Positions 40,867-49,625 are shown, counted from the first letter of the stretch. The stretch: 64,000 nucleotides of DNA from an uncultured Lachnospiraceae bacterium (GCA_910588775.1 CAJURH010000005.1:1-64000); one strand, 5' to 3'. The notes: generated by a model not told the origin, from the letters alone. A program made the numbers and translations.

Positions 40867-42260
40867 TTTACCCCTTCCCTGGTGTCCTCCAGCAAAATCC
40901 CCTTCTCCAGCAACATGTCGCGAATCTGGTCCGCCTTCTGGAAATCTTTTGCCTTCCTAGCCGCCTGCCGCTTTTCGATTAAGCGCTCAATTTCCTGGTC
41001 CAGGATTTCCTCTTTCACTTCCAACTGAAGTCCCAAGATATCCGTCAGCGTCTCCATCGTTTCGTATAATTTTTCCCCAAAAGCCTTTGTGCATCCTTCT
41101 TTTGCATGGGTATTGGAGAACTTTACCAGCTCGAACACCGCCGCGATGGCGTCCGCCGTGTTGAAATCATCCTCCATGGCTTCCCTGAACTTTGCGGCAA
41201 AATCATTTGCCTGCTCCAGAAGCTTCTCTTCTTCCCCAGTCAGCGGACCGCCTTCTCCCTGATCTTTCACATGACGCAAATGTTCCGCCGCCGTCTGTAT
41301 CCGCTCCAAGCCGTTTTTCGCCGCTGTCATCAGCTCCCGGCTAAAGTTCAACGGACTGCGGTAGTGAGCGCTGAGCATGAAGAAGCGCAACGTCTGCAGG
41401 TCGTACTCCTCCCCCACTTCCCGCACGGTAAAGAAATTCCCCAGAGACTTGGACATTTTCCGGTTGTCGATATTCAAAAAAGCGTTGTGCATCCAGTACC
41501 GGGAAAATATTTTTCCATTGCAGCATTCGCTCTGGGCAATCTCGTTTTCATGATGGGGGAAAATCAGGTCCTCGCCGCCAGCGTGTATATCAATCTCATC
41601 ACCTAAGTATTTCTTCGCCATTACCGAACACTCAATATGCCAGCCAGGACGGCCGTCGCACCAGGGTGAAGGCCAGGACGGCTCCCCTTCCTTCTTGGGC
41701 TTCCATAGCACAAAGTCCAGCGGATCTTCCTTCTGTCCCGCCCCGGATACCTGCAAGGAGCGAAATCCCGACTGCAAATCATCCAGATTCTTATGGGACA
41801 ATTTGCCGTATTCGGGAAACTTTTTCACCCGGAAATAAACGGTGCCGTCTGCGGCCGCATAGGCAAATCCCTTGTCTACCAGCGTCTGTATCATCTCAAT
41901 CATGCCGTCGATTTCCTGGGTGGCCAGCGGATGCACCGTGGCCGGCTTCACGTTCATTTCCTCCATGTCTTTCTTGCATTCTTGCATATAACGCTGGGAA
42001 ATCACCTCCGCGTCCACCCCTTCTTCCATGGCTTTGGCAATGATCTTGTCGTCCACGTCGGTGAAGTTGGAGACATAATCCACCTGGTAGCCCCGGTATT
42101 CCAGGTACCTGCGCACCGTGTCAAAGACGATCATGGGCCGGGCATTTCCGATATGAATCAGATTGTAAACCGTAGGCCCACACACATACATCTTTACTTT
42201 TCCTTCCTCCAGAGGCGTGAACTCCTCTTTTCTCTTGGACAGCGTATTATATACTTTCAT
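40851..42260 (-). CDS. cysS: Cysteinyl-tRNA synthetase
   Basis: Class I synthetase charging tRNA-Cys. HIGH-type motif HIGN in YVCGPTVYNLIHIGNARPMIVFD, KMSKSLGN as the KMSKS loop, zinc ligands such as C28, and the anticodon-binding C-terminal part. 469 residues, normal. It starts 3 bp after cysE ends. No T-box leader separates the two; any regulation should come from the cysE promoter. Confidence 0.98.
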   Translation of the reverse strand: MKVYNTLSKRKEEFTPLEEGKVKMYVCGPTVYNLIHIGNARPMIVFDTVRRYLEYRGYQVDYVSNFTDVDDKIIAKAMEEGVDAEVISQRYMQECKKDMEEMNVKPATVHPLATQEIDGMIEMIQTLVDKGFAYAAADGTVYFRVKKFPEYGKLSHKNLDDLQSGFRSLQVSGAGQKEDPLDFVLWKPKKEGEPSWPSPWCDGRPGWHIECSVMAKKYLGDEIDIHAGGEDLIFPHHENEIAQSECCNGKIFSRYWMHNAFLNIDNRKMSKSLGNFFTVREVGEEYDLQTLRFFMLSAHYRSPLNFSRELMTAAKNGLERIQTAAEHLRHVKDQGEGGPLTGEEEKLLEQANDFAAKFREAMEDDFNTADAIAAVFELVKFSNTHAKEGCTKAFGEKLYETMETLTDILGLQLEVKEEILDQEIERLIEKRQAARKAKDFQKADQIRDMLLEKGILLEDTREGVKWKRV

Positions 42261-42263
42261 TGT

Positions 42264-42941
42264 CTATTTATCCTCCTTTTTCCTTCTCATATGACGCAAG
42301 GCATTTTCCAAATCCATCAGACGGCTGTGTAAGACATTGTTTTCTTTTTGCAGCATCTGGATATCTTCCTTGATGGGGTCTGGCAGATGAATCTGGTCCA
42401 TCTCTTCCCTGGGCACGCGGACGTCTTTTCGCTTCACCACCCGTCCGGGAATCCCCACCACGGTGCAGTTGGGCGGCACTTCCTCCAGAACCACCGCTCC
42501 CGCTCCAATCTTGGAATTTTCACCCACTGTAAAGGAACCCAGAAGCTTTGCCCCGGCGCTTACCATCACGTTATCTTCCAGGGTCGGATGCCGCTTACCT
42601 GTCTCCTTCCCCGTTCCGCCTAGGGTCACCCCCTGATATAAAGTCACATTATCGCCAATCACCGTGGTTTCTCCGATGATCACGCCGCTGCCATGGTCAA
42701 TAAACAGCCCTTTCCCAATCTTGGCCCCCGGGTGTATCTCAATTCCCGTCTTGCGAGCCGCCCGCTGGGAAATCAGCCGCGCCAGGAAATAATGGCCCTT
42801 TTCATACAATCTATGGGCACGGCGATATTGAAGCATCACCCGGAAACTTGGGTACAAAAGCACTTCCCAAGGCGATTTTATAGCCGGGTCCCTCTCACGA
42901 ATCACCGCGAACTCTTCCCTTAAATGTTTCCAAAAACTCAT
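42264..42941 (-). CDS. cysE: Serine O-acetyltransferase
   Basis: Makes O-acetylserine for cysteine synthesis. Left-handed parallel beta-helix (hexapeptide) enzyme: the helical N-terminal region (residues about 1-60) is followed by GIEIHPGAKIGKGLFIDHGSGVIIGETTVIGDN and GGTGKETGKRHPTLEDNV. 225 residues. The tail ends in a coiled-coil-like run (KENNVLHSRLMDLENALRHM). It heads the cysE-cysS-mrnC-rlmB unit, with a strong promoter 55 bp upstream. Confidence 0.95.
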   Translation of the reverse strand: MSFWKHLREEFAVIRERDPAIKSPWEVLLYPSFRVMLQYRRAHRLYEKGHYFLARLISQRAARKTGIEIHPGAKIGKGLFIDHGSGVIIGETTVIGDNVTLYQGVTLGGTGKETGKRHPTLEDNVMVSAGAKLLGSFTVGENSKIGAGAVVLEEVPPNCTVVGIPGRVVKRKDVRVPREEMDQIHLPDPIKEDIQMLQKENNVLHSRLMDLENALRHMRRKKEDK

Positions 42942-42995
42942 GCATCCACTCCTTTTAGAAGGAGAAAAATATAGCTTTCTCCCGCTTTATTAAAT

Positions 42996-43024
42996 AGTCT
43001 ATGGGAGCGTGCTTGTTTTGTCAA
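42996..43024 (-). promoter_or_regulatory. Promoter of the cysE operon
   Basis: TTGACA (43019-43024), 17 bp and TAGACT (42996-43001). It is followed by a hairpin-prone leader (GGGAGAAAGCTATATTTTTCTCC) before the AAGGAG of cysE. Confidence 0.75.
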
Positions 43025-43110
43025 TATATTCTACAAATGTTTTGGTGTTATCCGAGAATCTGTTTTATAGATATATTTTAAGAAAAATAAGAAATAAGAT
43101 ATGCTTTTGC

Positions 43111-43152
43111 CCGGCGGCCTGAAGCGTGTTTGAAAAACCTTCACGCCGCCGG
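43111..43152. repeat. Hairpin with the GCGTGTTTGAAAA motif in its loop
   Basis: CCGGCGGC/TGAAG arms (43111-43124) pair with CTTCA/GCCGCCGG (43139-43152). The loop carries AGCGTGTTTGAAAA (43123-43136), 14 bp identical to the ends of the 23.7-kb element. It lies in the 249-bp gap between cysE and yjfB and may also terminate yjfB. Confidence 0.6.
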
Positions 43153-43190
43153 ACACAGACGAAACCGCTGCCAATCATACGCCTGCTCCA

Positions 43191-43379
43191 TCAGGCATAT
43201 ACATCAATCTTATGCTCCACGGGAGGCGCCATGGCCGCATCCACGCCGTCCATAATTACATTCAGGCTCTCCTCTTGGGACTGCATCGCTTTCTTTAACA
43301 GGGAAATGGACACGTCCTGCTGCACTTTCGCCGCACTTAAATCCATGCTGGCGGCGGCTATCGACATTGTCAAATCCAT
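43191..43379 (-). CDS. YjfB family putative motility protein
   Basis: 62 residues matching the YjfB family: MDLTMSIAAASMDLSAAKVQQDVSISLLKKAMQSQE and the body ESLNVIMDGVDAA. In Bacillus yjfB lies in the sigma-D motility regulon, but its molecular role is unknown. It follows the NYN/OST-HTH gene by 15 bp, so the two are probably co-transcribed. No other flagellar structural gene is present, apart from the FlgM-like protein 2 kb away. Confidence 0.8.
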   Translation of the reverse strand: MDLTMSIAAASMDLSAAKVQQDVSISLLKKAMQSQEESLNVIMDGVDAAMAPPVEHKIDVYA

Positions 43380-43394
43380 ATGAATATCCCCCTC

Positions 43395-44363
43395 CTATTT
43401 ATTGCATTTCCTGGCCATCTTCTGACGCTGATCCGTCTCATAAACTTCCACACCGTCCATACTCTGCACGAATTTGGAGAGCTGGGAATACCCGTACTGT
43501 TTGACCCGAAAATTCTTAAATCTGCTGTGTATCTCATTGCTGAGCTGATTGATGCCAATTCCCTTCTTCCCGTGCTTGGCCACCTCAGCTTTAATATACT
43601 TAATAATCTCTCCTTTAGTTTTATCGTCACTTTTCACCGATAAGATAATAGTATTTTCCACTCTTTTTAAATCAAATACGCCGGAATCTTCCAAAAAGCG
43701 CGACAAAGAACTATATCCGAAGTTTCGCACGTCAAAATCCGGGTATTTATTCAGAAGGCGGTTTCCGATTTCCCCTAAGCTGGACTCTTTGCCCTTATCC
43801 TCATTGTCGCTGATCATGCCGATAATGGCGCTGATAATCTGGCGGCTTCCGCCCGGACCGCCATTTCCCTTATCTTCCGTGGCCTCCGCGCCTTCTGTTT
43901 CCCCAGCGTTCTCCTCGGTCTTCTCCTCCTCTTCCAGCAACACTTCCAGATTGGTAAAAATCGTGCAGGAACTGCGGAATGACAGGGGCGTTTTCCCCTC
44001 CCCCATGCCAATGACCGTCATACCGGATTCCCGCAGCCGGCTGGCAAGGCGGGTAAAATCACTGTCGCTGGACACCAGACAGAACCCGTCCACCTGATTG
44101 CTGTATAAAATATCCATGGCATCAATAATCATCGCCGAGTCTGTGGCGTTTTTTCCCGTTGTGTTGGCAAATTGCTGAATGGGGACGATGGAATGCTCCA
44201 GCAGCTTCCCTTTCCACCGGGAAGCCTTCGTGTCCGTCCAGTCCCCATAGATTCTTTTGTATGTGGTTGTCCCATACTTACTCAGCTCGTCCAAAATCAC
44301 TGAAATATATTTATATGAAACATTGTCTGAATCAATTAGCAGTGCAAATCTCTTATCTGTCAT
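43395..44363 (-). CDS. NYN ribonuclease-like protein with two OST-HTH/LOTUS domains
   Basis: About 322 residues. The NYN (PIN-like) domain covers about 1-135, with acidic residues Asp11 and Asp13 (LLIDSDN), TDSAMIIDAMD and VSSDSDF in metal-binding positions. An acidic Glu-rich linker (about 140-170) is followed by two OST-HTH/LOTUS domains (about 175-240 and 250-315; both contain a YG/GYS.LS.F motif). LOTUS domains bind RNA or G-quadruplexes, so it may be an RNA-processing or RNA-decay factor (inference). The second ATG (44363) is chosen by spacing from GGGAG. Confidence 0.88.
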   Translation of the reverse strand: MTDKRFALLIDSDNVSYKYISVILDELSKYGTTTYKRIYGDWTDTKASRWKGKLLEHSIVPIQQFANTTGKNATDSAMIIDAMDILYSNQVDGFCLVSSDSDFTRLASRLRESGMTVIGMGEGKTPLSFRSSCTIFTNLEVLLEEEEKTEENAGETEGAEATEDKGNGGPGGSRQIISAIIGMISDNEDKGKESSLGEIGNRLLNKYPDFDVRNFGYSSLSRFLEDSGVFDLKRVENTIILSVKSDDKTKGEIIKYIKAEVAKHGKKGIGINQLSNEIHSRFKNFRVKQYGYSQLSKFVQSMDGVEVYETDQRQKMARKCNK

Positions 44364-44396
44364 ATACATCTCCCTGTCCTGATTTGTTATGCATCT

Positions 44397-44425
44397 ATCA
44401 TACCATTAATTTCCGCCGGACGCAA
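44397..44425 (-). promoter_or_regulatory. Promoter of the NYN/OST-HTH-yjfB unit
   Basis: TTGCGT (44420-44425), 17 bp and TATGAT (44397-44402) on the minus strand, about 35 bp before the start codon. Confidence 0.6.
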
Positions 44426-44547
44426 ATCAGAGTTTGCAAATCTGCGCACAAAAAATTATGCCGCCGGACATACATATTTGGACAGGGAACTCCATACTTT
44501 AACCATAAATGCGAAATTTCTAAAAATTCAACCAAGGAGGATTTCCC

Positions 44548-45339
44548 ATGAAAACTCTGTTATGGGCTGCCGGCGGAACTGGCTTTACTTTTGCCATGAC
44601 GACTCTGGGTTCTGCCGTCGTCTTCTTTTTCAGAAATCAAATGCGTATGGGAATACAGAAGATTTTTCTCGGATTCGCCGCTGGCGTCATGATCGCCGCT
44701 TCCGTTTGGAGCCTGTTAATCCCGGCCATTGAAGAGGCTATCTCTATGGGCATGATTGGGTGGATGCCCGCCGCCGGCGGCTTTATCCTTGGAATTGCAT
44801 TTCTGATGACTTTAGATTATTTTATGCCGCATCTGCACCCCAATACCAACAAAACCGAAGGCGTATCCGCCTCCTGGCGTCGCACTTCCCTTCTGGTGCT
44901 TGCGGTCACACTCCACAATATACCAGAGGGCATGGCTGTGGGCCTTTCTTTCGCGCTGGCCGCCCAGCACAGCAATGACCCGACCCTTTACGCCGCCGCC
45001 ATGGCCCTGGCCATCGGCATTGGCATTCAGAACTTTCCCGAAGGCGCCGCAATCTCGCTGCCTCTGCGCCAGGAAGGTCTTACCACTAGAAAATCCTTCT
45101 GTATGGGAAGCCTCACCGGCCTGGTGGAGCCAGTGTTCGGCATCTTCACTGTACTGGTGGCAGGTGGAATCCAGCCTCTGATGCCCTGGCTTTTAGCCTT
45201 CGCCGCTGGAGCCATGATGTATGTGGTGGTGGAAGAACTGATTCCGGAAGCTCATCTGGGAGAACACTCCAACGTGGGCACCCTGGGCGTTATGGCCGGA
45301 TTTCTGATTATGATGATCCTGGACGTGGCGCTGGGATAA
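44548..45339 (+). CDS. ZIP family metal transporter
   Basis: Eight-segment membrane transporter for zinc or related divalent metals. The metal-binding helices read HNIPEG (123-128) and QNFPEG (161-166); a His/Asp pair (TLDYFMPHLHPNT, about 88-100) sits in the variable loop. 263 residues, close to bacterial ZupT/GufA-type ZIPs. AAGGAGG lies 8 nt before the ATG. It is divergent from the NYN/OST-HTH gene. No metal-regulator box was recognised. Confidence 0.93.
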   Translation: MKTLLWAAGGTGFTFAMTTLGSAVVFFFRNQMRMGIQKIFLGFAAGVMIAASVWSLLIPAIEEAISMGMIGWMPAAGGFILGIAFLMTLDYFMPHLHPNTNKTEGVSASWRRTSLLVLAVTLHNIPEGMAVGLSFALAAQHSNDPTLYAAAMALAIGIGIQNFPEGAAISLPLRQEGLTTRKSFCMGSLTGLVEPVFGIFTVLVAGGIQPLMPWLLAFAAGAMMYVVVEELIPEAHLGEHSNVGTLGVMAGFLIMMILDVALG

Positions 45340-45437
45340 GAACCTAAGAGATAATATTTTTAATTTTCAAAAAACGCTTATGAAACGCCCTTCCTCTTAC
45401 GATATTATTATATGAAGGCAATTCGTGGAAAAATAGC

Positions 45438-45463
45438 ATTTCCTGAATAAACATCCAGGAAAT
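45438..45463 (+). other. Hairpin before the FlgM-like gene
   Basis: ATTTCCTG / CAGGAAAT arms with a 10-nt loop, 25 bp before the ATG at 45488. It may be the end of the ZIP transcript or a leader stem. Confidence 0.4.
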
Positions 45464-45487
45464 TATTATCTGAGAGGAGGATTACGT

Positions 45488-46132
45488 ATGTCAATCGAAG
45501 CTTTATCTGGCAATCTTGCCTCAAACCCTGTATATGCAACCATGCCACAGTCCAAAGTGGATAACGCCGTAGAAGCCCTGCAGGGGGAAGAAGCTAAGAA
45601 AACCCAGGCCAACAAAGACACCATTGAAATCAGTGAAGAGGGTAAGAAGGCCACTTCCAAGGACAAAGGCTTAAGCTTAGACCAGTTAAGAGCCATTCAT
45701 GATCAGCAAATGACCTCATTCAACAATATGCTGGCAAACATGCTGAACTCACAGGTTGGCATGAACAACGTGGCCAAAGGCTCGAACATTCAGATTACCA
45801 AAGACCTGTTTTCCAAACTGAACATCACTCCCGCCGATTCCGCAAGAGCCGCACAGGCTATTTCTGAAGACGGCGAATGGGGCGTAAATGCAGTGGCCAC
45901 ACGGATTATGGATATGGCCGTTGCTCTTTCCGGTGGCGACACAGAGAAATTATCCGTGCTGCGTGACGCCGTGGAAAAAGGATTTGCCGCTGCCGAAAAA
46001 CAGTGGGGCGGAAAACTTCCCTCCATCAGCGGAGACACCCACACCGAAATCAACAACCGTTTTGATTATTGGGAAAAATACGGCACATTGGACGGCTATA
46101 CCATGGGCAAAGCCGACAGCGAAGACAAATAA
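45488..46132 (+). CDS. Hypothetical protein with a FlgM-like motif
   Basis: 214 residues, soluble, no membrane segment. The segment QANKDTIEISEEGKKATSKDK (about 40-60) resembles the D.VEIS..G stretch of FlgM and of other flagellar-associated proteins. The rest has an alpha-helical pattern (LSLDQLRAIHDQQMTSFNNMLANML and onward) that I do not recognise as an enzyme. GAGGAGG lies 8 nt before the ATG. It is monocistronic, closed by a bidirectional terminator. A regulatory or secretion-chaperone role is possible but unproven. Confidence 0.8.
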   Translation: MSIEALSGNLASNPVYATMPQSKVDNAVEALQGEEAKKTQANKDTIEISEEGKKATSKDKGLSLDQLRAIHDQQMTSFNNMLANMLNSQVGMNNVAKGSNIQITKDLFSKLNITPADSARAAQAISEDGEWGVNAVATRIMDMAVALSGGDTEKLSVLRDAVEKGFAAAEKQWGGKLPSISGDTHTEINNRFDYWEKYGTLDGYTMGKADSEDK

Positions 46133-46142
46133 TTTTAAAAAA

Positions 46143-46178
46143 AGACTGCCAGACGGCGAAAACTGTCTGGCAGTTTTT
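46143..46178. terminator. Bidirectional terminator between the FlgM-like gene and cfa
   Basis: Perfect 10-bp arms ACTGCCAGAC / GTCTGGCAGT (46145-46154, 46165-46174) flanked by A-rich and T-rich tracts. It fits both converging genes. Confidence 0.9.
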
Positions 46179-46189
46179 CTCATAATTTT

Positions 46190-47347
46190 TCACACCGTCC
46201 GCACCATGGGCAGACGGTTATTCACGCCTTTTGACATGAGAATCTGATGCAGATCAATAACGCCATTGTGAAACGTGGCGGCGCAGGAAGCCAGATAAAG
46301 TTCCCACATGCGGGTAAACTCCAGCCCCTTGGCCCTCTCAATCTCTTCCCTGTGTTCCAGGAAATTCTCTCTCCAGCACAAAAGCGTGCGGCTGTAATGG
46401 CGGCGCAAACTCTCCACATCCAGTGTATAGAAATTATAATCCGCAAGGAGGCCGATAATCTCCCTTAAACTGGGTATGGTCCCGCCTGGAAAGATGTATT
46501 TGCGGATAAACGCGTCTCCCGGATGTTCCTTCAATGCGCTGATATAATGAAGCAGAAACAATCCTTCCGGCTTCAGAACGCTGTGAACAATTCGGAGAAA
46601 TTCTTCGTATTTTCCCCGTCCCACATGCTCCAACATCCCTACGCTTACGGCCCGGTCAAATGTCAGACCGCTCTTTTCCAAATCCCGGTAGTCCATCAGC
46701 TCCACTTGTAGCGAATCTTCCAGACGTTCCTCCCGGATGGTCTGCCGGAACTTCTCATACTGCTCCTGACTTAGCGTAATCCCATATCCTTTTACTTTAT
46801 ACTTCTCAACCGCCCTCTTCAGCAGGAAACCCCAGCCGCAACCAATATCCAACAGCGTCATCCCTTCTCTTAAATGAAGTTTCTCCAGGATATGGTCCAC
46901 TTTGTTCACCTGCGCCTGATATAAGGTGTCGTCCTGGTTCTTGAAGTACCCGCAGGAATAGCTCATGGATTCATCCAGCCATAATTGATAGAAGTCGTTT
47001 CCGATATCATAGTGGGAAGAAACTTCCGCCCGCTGGTTTTTCTTCGTCTGGGGCGTGTGCAGAAGTTTTCGCAATGCCCGCGAGTCCGTGGTGAATTTCT
47101 CCATCTGCCCCAGAAACGCGTCCAGCGCCTGGAATAAATCCCTGTCCACTTCCAGATCCCCCCGCATATACGCTTCTCCCAGCGCCAGAGAAGCGCTGGT
47201 AAGGAGATCTTTCTTACGGATGTCTTTTTTCAGAGTTATGGTAAACTGTGGCTCCCCCTGACCAACCAGGCTCTCCCCATCCGGCATCTTGAGCCGAAAC
47301 GGCACGGGCATCAGGACCGCTAAATAATTTTCCAGAAATTTGTTCAT
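46190..47347 (-). CDS. cfa: Cyclopropane-fatty-acyl-phospholipid synthase
   Basis: SAM-dependent enzyme adding a methylene bridge to unsaturated membrane fatty acids. The SAM-binding motif is LLDIGCGWGFLLKRAVEKY (about 160-180), preceded by the conserved VSSHYDIGNDFYQLWLDESMSYSCGYF. About 385 residues, normal. The ATG at 47347 is chosen by spacing from AAAGGA, since two ATGs (47356, 47353) are too close. It ends at the shared bidirectional terminator. The window shows no other fatty-acid gene. Confidence 0.95.
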   Translation of the reverse strand: MNKFLENYLAVLMPVPFRLKMPDGESLVGQGEPQFTITLKKDIRKKDLLTSASLALGEAYMRGDLEVDRDLFQALDAFLGQMEKFTTDSRALRKLLHTPQTKKNQRAEVSSHYDIGNDFYQLWLDESMSYSCGYFKNQDDTLYQAQVNKVDHILEKLHLREGMTLLDIGCGWGFLLKRAVEKYKVKGYGITLSQEQYEKFRQTIREERLEDSLQVELMDYRDLEKSGLTFDRAVSVGMLEHVGRGKYEEFLRIVHSVLKPEGLFLLHYISALKEHPGDAFIRKYIFPGGTIPSLREIIGLLADYNFYTLDVESLRRHYSRTLLCWRENFLEHREEIERAKGLEFTRMWELYLASCAATFHNGVIDLHQILMSKGVNNRLPMVRTV

Positions 47348-47439
47348 CTTCATCATTCCTTTACATATCGTTCACAATAAAGTGTCCCCAGAATAAGGAA
47401 TTCTAAAACTGCATACGCAAAATTTCTGGAAAAATCTAC

Positions 47440-48912
47440 TTATTCGGCCAGATTTCGAAACAGCTCCTTCACCGTCGGATAAATTTGGCAAAACTTCTCA
47501 TACCGCTCCTGGTACTTGGCGGCTAACTCCGGTTCCGGCTCTATGGTATCCACCACTTTCACCAGCTTGTCCGCCGCCTCTTTTACGCTGCCAAAGGCTC
47601 CACACGCCACAGCCGCCAGCATGGCTCCGCCCAGTGCAGGACCTTCCTCGCTCTCCATCACATCCACTTTCAGATTCATTACGTTGGCGATGATTTTTTT
47701 CCAAAGTGGGCTTTTGGCTCCGCCCCCGCAGATTTTTGTCCGGTCAATGGAAATCCCCAGACTCCTGGCCACTTCCAGAGAATCCCGCAGACCGAAAGTG
47801 ACGCCTTCCAGCGCCGCCTGGGTCATCTCTTCTCTCGTGGTATCCATAGTCATGCCTATGAACATGGCCCGGGCTTTTGGATCGTTATGGGGCGAGCGCT
47901 CTCCCATTAGATAGGGCAGATAAAATACGCGGTTTTCTCCAAGCCGCTCTATGGCCGACTGCTCTTTTGCGTACTCGCGGGTATTTAAGATATCCTCCAT
48001 CCACCATTTGTTGCAGGAAGCGGCGCTTAACATGCATCCCATCAGATGATAATAGCCGTCTGCATGAGCGAAGGAATGAAGCGCGTTGTTCTCATCCACC
48101 CGGAATTTCTCACTGGAAATGAAAATCGTGCCGGATGTGCCCAGGGAAATATTGCACATGCCATCCCCCACAGTCCCAGTGCCCACAGCCGCCGCCGCAT
48201 TGTCTCCAGCTCCAGCCACCACTTTGACCGCACTGGACAATCCCAGTTCAGCGGCCACATCGGATTTCAGGGTTCCCACTGCCTCAAAGCTCTCGTACAG
48301 CTTCGGTAACTGCCGCTTAGAAATGCCGCAGACTTCCATCATTTTCTCAGACCAGCATTTATGCTGCACATCCATCAGCAGCATGCCGGAAGCGTCGGAT
48401 ACGTCCGTACAGAAACTGCCGGAAAGTCTGTACGCCAGGTAATCTTTAGGCAACATGATTTTGCATATTTTGGCAAAATTCTCCGGCTCATTTTTCCGCA
48501 TCCACAAGATTTTTGGAGCGGTGAACCCGGCAAATGCGATGTTCGCCGTGTACTGGGACAATTTATCTTTGCCGATTTCCTGGTTCAGATAATCTGTCTC
48601 CTCCGATGTGCGGCCATCGTTCCACAGTATAGCCGGGCGAATCACCTGGTCGTCTTTGTCCAGCGCCACCAGCCCATGCATCTGTCCGCCGCATCCAATC
48701 CCTGCCACCTGGCTCTTGTCGCAGTCCTTTGTCAATTCCCGAATTCCATCCATAGCCTGGCGATACCAATCCTCCGGGTTCTGCTCCGACCAGCCAGGCT
48801 GTGGAAAATACAGCGGATACTCCCTGGATACTATATTCAGAATCTTCCCTTCCTCATCCATCAACAAAAGCTTGACGGCAGAAGTTCCCAAATCCACGCC
48901 AATCAATAACAT
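47440..48912 (-). CDS. xylB: Xylulokinase
   Basis: FGGY kinase phosphorylating D-xylulose. The N-lobe starts MLLIGVDLGTSAVKLLLMDEEGKIL, GAGDNAAAAVGTGTVGDG is the phosphate-loop part, and the FGGY signature region includes GCMLSAASCNKWWMEDI and GGGAKSPLWKKIIANVM. 490 residues, normal. Close relatives can act on other pentuloses, so specificity is by overall similarity. It follows a small gene by 35 bp and has no xylose isomerase or transporter beside it. Confidence 0.92.
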   Translation of the reverse strand: MLLIGVDLGTSAVKLLLMDEEGKILNIVSREYPLYFPQPGWSEQNPEDWYRQAMDGIRELTKDCDKSQVAGIGCGGQMHGLVALDKDDQVIRPAILWNDGRTSEETDYLNQEIGKDKLSQYTANIAFAGFTAPKILWMRKNEPENFAKICKIMLPKDYLAYRLSGSFCTDVSDASGMLLMDVQHKCWSEKMMEVCGISKRQLPKLYESFEAVGTLKSDVAAELGLSSAVKVVAGAGDNAAAAVGTGTVGDGMCNISLGTSGTIFISSEKFRVDENNALHSFAHADGYYHLMGCMLSAASCNKWWMEDILNTREYAKEQSAIERLGENRVFYLPYLMGERSPHNDPKARAMFIGMTMDTTREEMTQAALEGVTFGLRDSLEVARSLGISIDRTKICGGGAKSPLWKKIIANVMNLKVDVMESEEGPALGGAMLAAVACGAFGSVKEAADKLVKVVDTIEPEPELAAKYQERYEKFCQIYPTVKELFRNLAE

Positions 48913-48947
48913 ATGCCCTGTCCCCCTTCCACAAAATCCTTCTAAAA

Positions 48948-49145
48948 TTATTCCTTGATCATATCTAATTCAGTGATGTTGATTCCGGAAGATGTTAAAA
49001 TGACTTTCAAAGCTATATAGCGTCTTTTCATTTTTTTGTATCCTTCTGAATCTTTATCTGTAGAAATCATATAGTCCTGCAGCCGTTCAAATTCTTCAAC
49101 ATTTTTCTGCATTTGTTCCTTTTCAGTCATTTGCAATGCCCCCAT
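48948..49145 (-). CDS. Small helical protein of unknown function
   Basis: 65 residues, largely helical (KEQMQKNVEEFERLQDYM and KMKRRYIALKVILTSSGINITELDMI). No known family was recognised. The ATG at 49145 is preceded by AAGGTGG at good spacing. A TTTACA/TATAAT promoter lies about 60 bp upstream, and xylB follows by 35 bp, so it is likely the first gene of that unit. Confidence 0.65.
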   Translation of the reverse strand: MGALQMTEKEQMQKNVEEFERLQDYMISTDKDSEGYKKMKRRYIALKVILTSSGINITELDMIKE

Positions 49146-49202
49146 ATTCCACCACCTTTTTCATAGCTAATAATAAACCGATATCAATATATTATCAGGA
49201 TA

Positions 49203-49231
49203 ATTATAACGTATTGCCCCACCAGTGTAAA
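49203..49231 (-). promoter_or_regulatory. Promoter of the small gene and xylB
   Basis: TTTACA (49226-49231), 17 bp and TATAAT (49203-49208) on the minus strand. Confidence 0.65.
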
Positions 49232-49276
49232 GCTTATTATACGCCACACACCATAAACGCATGAATAAACAATAAT

Positions 49277-49625
49277 GTGAATTCCAGGATTTTTTATTCC
49301 GTAAGGCAAGAGGAGCGCGGTACATAGACCTGCATATCCTGTACACCGCCCAGACACTGGTCATCACTGTGGACAATCCTTTTGTGGGGGAAATAAAAAA
49401 ACGGAAGATGCTTACGTCTCCCAAAAGCCCGGCCATCTGGGGCTGAGCATCGCCATTATTGCCAACATAGCCCAGTCCTATGACAGCAGCATCAAATTCA
49501 CCTGTGAAAACCATGTATTCCATGCTTTTGTGATGCCCAACCTGAAAAAATATAAATACCGCAAAAAGCACACAGGAAAAGCAGCGGACCCGCTCTTTTC
49601 CCGTGCGCCTTTTTATTCTTTTTGA
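49277..49625 (+). pseudogene. Remnant of a GHKL-domain sensor kinase (AgrC-like), frameshifted
   Basis: The plus strand encodes a GHKL ATPase C-terminus: RYIDLHILYTAQTLVITVDN, then PFVGEIKK, followed in a second frame by EDAYVSQKPGHLGLSIAIIA, then NIAQSYDSSIKFTCENHVFHAF. This matches the NPF.G...GHGLGL...A pattern of AgrC/VirS-type kinases. The frames join at a run of seven A (about 49395-49401) where eight would keep one frame. The N-terminal sensor and dimerisation parts are missing, and an in-frame stop lies just before 49277. It is probably a pseudogene fragment. Confidence 0.8.

Noticed and set aside
49167..49571. 134-residue open frame on the minus strand
   Set aside because: It lies opposite the GHKL remnant, has no family match or good ribosome binding site, and the plus strand explains the sequence.
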